Positions 5,267 through 6,855 of a stretch of 6,855 nucleotides of DNA are shown here, piece by piece. The translations under genes were made by a program, and so were the position numbers. The first letter of the stretch is position 1; every line of letters begins with the position of its first letter. The stretch comes from an uncultured Ruminococcus sp. GTDB taxonomy: Bacteria; Bacillota; Clostridia; Oscillospirales; Acutalibacteraceae. The stretch is from positions 1 to 6,855 of the forward strand of contig CATOLC010000044.1 of the NCBI GenBank assembly GCA_951800855.1, read 5' to 3'. The notes under the pieces were generated by a model. That model had not been told where the DNA came from. It saw nothing but the letters and a program-made list of their open reading frames with translations, and did no database searches.

Positions 5267-5611
5267 ATGGAAGTATTAAAGAAAATTTTTGAACCATCGA
5301 TGAAGAAAGAGTTACCGAAGTTTAAAATTGGAGACACTGTGCGAGTAGATGTTAATATCAAAGAGGGCGAAAAAGAAAGAATACAAGTTTTTGAAGGAAC
5401 AGTAATCGCAAGAAAAGGCAGTAATATTAGTGAAACTTTTACAGTGAGAAGGATTTCCTATGGAGTGGGAGTAGAAAGAGTGTTCCCAATCCATTCCCCT
5501 AACGTTAAAGCAATAAAAGTTGTTCGTAGAGGAAAGGTATGCCGTAGTAAGCTTTACTATCTGCGTGGCAGAGTTGGTAAAGCGGCAAAAGTTGCTGAGT
5601 TATTGGGCTAA
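5267..5611 (+). CDS. rplS: 50S ribosomal protein L19 (bL19)
   Basis: 114 residues, the normal bL19 length. The start is ATG 5267-5269 with GGAGG five bases upstream; a longer in-frame reading from 5192 would add a non-homologous tail inside the leader and is rejected. Family landmarks: [20 protein letters not shown] (18-37), [14 protein letters not shown] (38-51), [20 protein letters not shown] (58-77) and the basic C-terminus [21 protein letters not shown]. bL19 binds 23S rRNA at the interface with the small subunit. It is the first gene of the rplS-lepB-rbgA unit; a structured leader suggests autogenous control. Confidence 0.97.
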   Translation: MEVLKKIFEPSMKKELPKFKIGDTVRVDVNIKEGEKERIQVFEGTVIARKGSNISETFTVRRISYGVGVERVFPIHSPNVKAIKVVRRGKVCRSKLYYLRGRVGKAAKVAELLG

Positions 5612-5642
5612 AATCAAACTTAGGGAGCTTTTGTGTTGAAAC

Positions 5643-5648
5643 AGGAGG
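5643..5648 (+). promoter_or_regulatory. Ribosome binding site deciding the lepB start
   Basis: AGGAGG lies seven bases before ATG 5656-5658 but only one base before the in-frame TTG at 5650. The spacing rules out the TTG and fixes the start at ATG 5656. Confidence 0.85.
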
Positions 5649-5655
5649 GTTGCAC

Positions 5656-6228
5656 ATGGATGACTTCCAGGCAGATCAAGACAATAAATCGGGAGAAACA
5701 GGGGGATTTATTTACACCTGTTTTGATTGGACTGAGACCATCGTTGAAGCTATAATTCCGGTGGTGCTTATTCTAGTATTTGTGTTTAGGATTGTCAGTG
5801 TTTCTGGCGAATCCATGACAAACACACTACATAACTTAGATAGGGTTCTAGTTATGGAATGGTACTATAAACCTAAAAATGGTGATATTGTAGTTATAAG
5901 AAAAGGGCAGAACCTCGATGAACCTTTGATAAAAAGAGTTATAGCAACGGAAGGCCAAACATTAAGTATAGACTTTAACACAGGAATTGTCAAGGTGAAT
6001 GGAATTGAACTTGACGAGAGTGGATATATAAAAGAAAAAATGTGGCTTCGTGAAGACGGGGAGATACCCGCTGTAATCCCTCAAGGATATACTTTTGTTA
6101 TGGGAGACAATAGAAATGGCTCTTTAGACAGCAGGTCAAAGGCTATAGGATTAATTGAAAACAAAGATATAAAAGGGAAAGCTGTGTTCTTGGTGTTCCC
6201 ATTTAGTAGAATTAAATCTTTGGGTTAG
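5656..6228 (+). CDS. lepB: Signal peptidase I (S26 family)
   Basis: 190 residues, the size of the short Gram-positive type I signal peptidases. It removes signal peptides from exported proteins at the outer face of the membrane. A polar N-terminus of about 27 residues precedes a single transmembrane segment at about 28-48. Then come box B SGESMTNTL with nucleophile Ser53, box D IKRVIATEGQ with general-base Lys93 (92-101), and box E GDNRNGSLDSR (150-160), so the Ser/Lys dyad is complete. The usual SMxPTL is SMTNTL here, a substitution next to the nucleophile that should not remove activity. It lies 44 bases after rplS and 84 before rbgA on the same strand; this order is common in Clostridia. 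Which exported proteins it serves cannot be read, but the adjacent secreted 3D protein is a plausible client. Confidence 0.96.
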   Translation: MDDFQADQDNKSGETGGFIYTCFDWTETIVEAIIPVVLILVFVFRIVSVSGESMTNTLHNLDRVLVMEWYYKPKNGDIVVIRKGQNLDEPLIKRVIATEGQTLSIDFNTGIVKVNGIELDESGYIKEKMWLREDGEIPAVIPQGYTFVMGDNRNGSLDSRSKAIGLIENKDIKGKAVFLVFPFSRIKSLG

Positions 6229-6312
6229 CCTTATTAAATCTTAGAATAGCTATATGTTTTTAATAAAGGTAATTTTAAACTGTGGACAAATATTAGGTTT
6301 TGGGGTGATATA

Positions 6313-6855
6313 ATGAACACAGTTGGGAACATAAACTGGTTTCCGGGGCATATGGCGAAAGCTATAAGGAAAATTTATGATGATATAAAATTGGTAGACA
6401 TTGTAGTAGAGGTATTGGATGCAAGAATACCAATAAGCAGTAGAAATACAGACATTTGGAAAGATATATCTCATCCTTTTTTGGTGATTTTAAACAAAAA
6501 CGATCTTGCGGATTCTGTGGAAACAAATAGATGGCTTGAGTACTACAAAAGCAGAGGCATTCATGCTATTCCCATGGAATGCAGTTCGGGGAAGGGAATA
6601 AATTTATTAAAAAAAGAGATACAGCAAATTAAGGAAGAAAAGCGAAAAAAATGGCAAAAAAAAGGGATGAACAATAAAAAAATAAGAGCAATAGTTGTTG
6701 GACAGCCTAATACTGGGAAATCTTCGCTTATAAATAGGTTTGCAAAAGGTCATAAGGCTAAATCTGAAAATAGACCGGGGGTCACGCGAGCAAATCAATG
6801 GATATCTGTAGACAAAAATATAGAGTTTCTTGATACTCCAGGGGTGTTGCCGCCT
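6313..6855 (+). CDS. rbgA: Ribosome biogenesis GTPase RbgA (YlqF), partial (C-terminus beyond right edge)
   Basis: 181 codons are visible from ATG 6313-6315; GGGGTGA lies a few bases upstream. The protein begins MNTVGNINWFPGHMAKA, the RbgA signature (WFPGHMAK at 9-16). It is a circularly permuted GTPase, so the motifs run G4-G5-G1-G2-G3: NKND (61-64), CSSGKG (90-95), P-loop GQPNTGKSS (130-138), PGVT (155-158) and DTPG (174-177). RbgA works late in 50S subunit assembly in Bacillus, where it is essential. The visible part is about two thirds of a typical protein of roughly 285 residues. DTPGVLPP replaces the more usual DTPGxLWP. It follows lepB by 84 bases without a terminator; an AT-only inverted repeat with a long loop (about 6231-6266) is too weak to be one. 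rnhB often follows in this cluster but lies outside. Confidence 0.95.
   Translation, partial: MNTVGNINWFPGHMAKAIRKIYDDIKLVDIVVEVLDARIPISSRNTDIWKDISHPFLVILNKNDLADSVETNRWLEYYKSRGIHAIPMECSSGKGINLLKKEIQQIKEEKRKKWQKKGMNNKKIRAIVVGQPNTGKSSLINRFAKGHKAKSENRPGVTRANQWISVDKNIEFLDTPGVLPP

Noticed and set aside
6231..6266. TTATTAAA/TTTAATAA inverted repeat between lepB and rbgA as a terminator
   Set aside because: It has an all-AT stem with a loop of about 20 bases and no U tract, within a conserved co-directional gene cluster.

Overview
The window looks like a low-GC Gram-positive chromosome of the class Clostridia (Bacillota). The evidence is the order rplS - lepB - rbgA (ylqF), a split two-subunit transketolase, a DUF348/G5/3D cell-wall protein, strong AGGAGG-type ribosome binding sites, AT-rich intergenic DNA with sigma-A promoters (several with an extended -10), and use of TTG and GTG starts. 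The genus cannot be read from the sequence. All genes up to about 4,700 are on the minus strand; from about 5,130 everything is on the plus strand.

Layout on the minus strand, left to right. 1-757 is the N-terminal part of a BspA-type leucine-rich-repeat gene that runs off the left edge; it starts at GTG and has its own promoter (792-820). 919-3102 is a probable operon read leftwards: cdd (cytidine deaminase), then the N- and C-terminal transketolase subunits, which overlap by one base (TAATG). Its promoter is at 3184-3211. The 328-base gap 3103-3430 also holds a hairpin terminator for the next gene and a segment bounded by direct repeats of unknown nature. 3431-4681 encodes a membrane-anchored or secreted DUF348-G5-3D protein, a likely peptidoglycan-remodelling enzyme.

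The 585-base gap 4682-5266 is very AT-rich and separates the two divergent blocks. For the minus-strand cell-wall gene it carries two candidate sigma-A promoters and, upstream of them, a TGTAAY triplicate matching the WalR (YycF) box. For the plus strand it carries the rplS promoter and a roughly 100-base structured leader.

The plus-strand block is rplS (50S protein L19), lepB (type I signal peptidase) and the first 181 codons of rbgA (50S-assembly GTPase), which runs off the right edge. This is a conserved housekeeping cluster linking ribosome synthesis with protein export.

Most of the window is ordinary core genome, and I see no defence system, CRISPR array, phage or intact insertion sequence. 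The parts most worth a second look are the near-identical LRR repeat array in a protein with no visible signal peptide, the WalR-like box, the direct-repeat-bounded intergenic segment at 3221-3362, and the coupling of cdd with transketolase.
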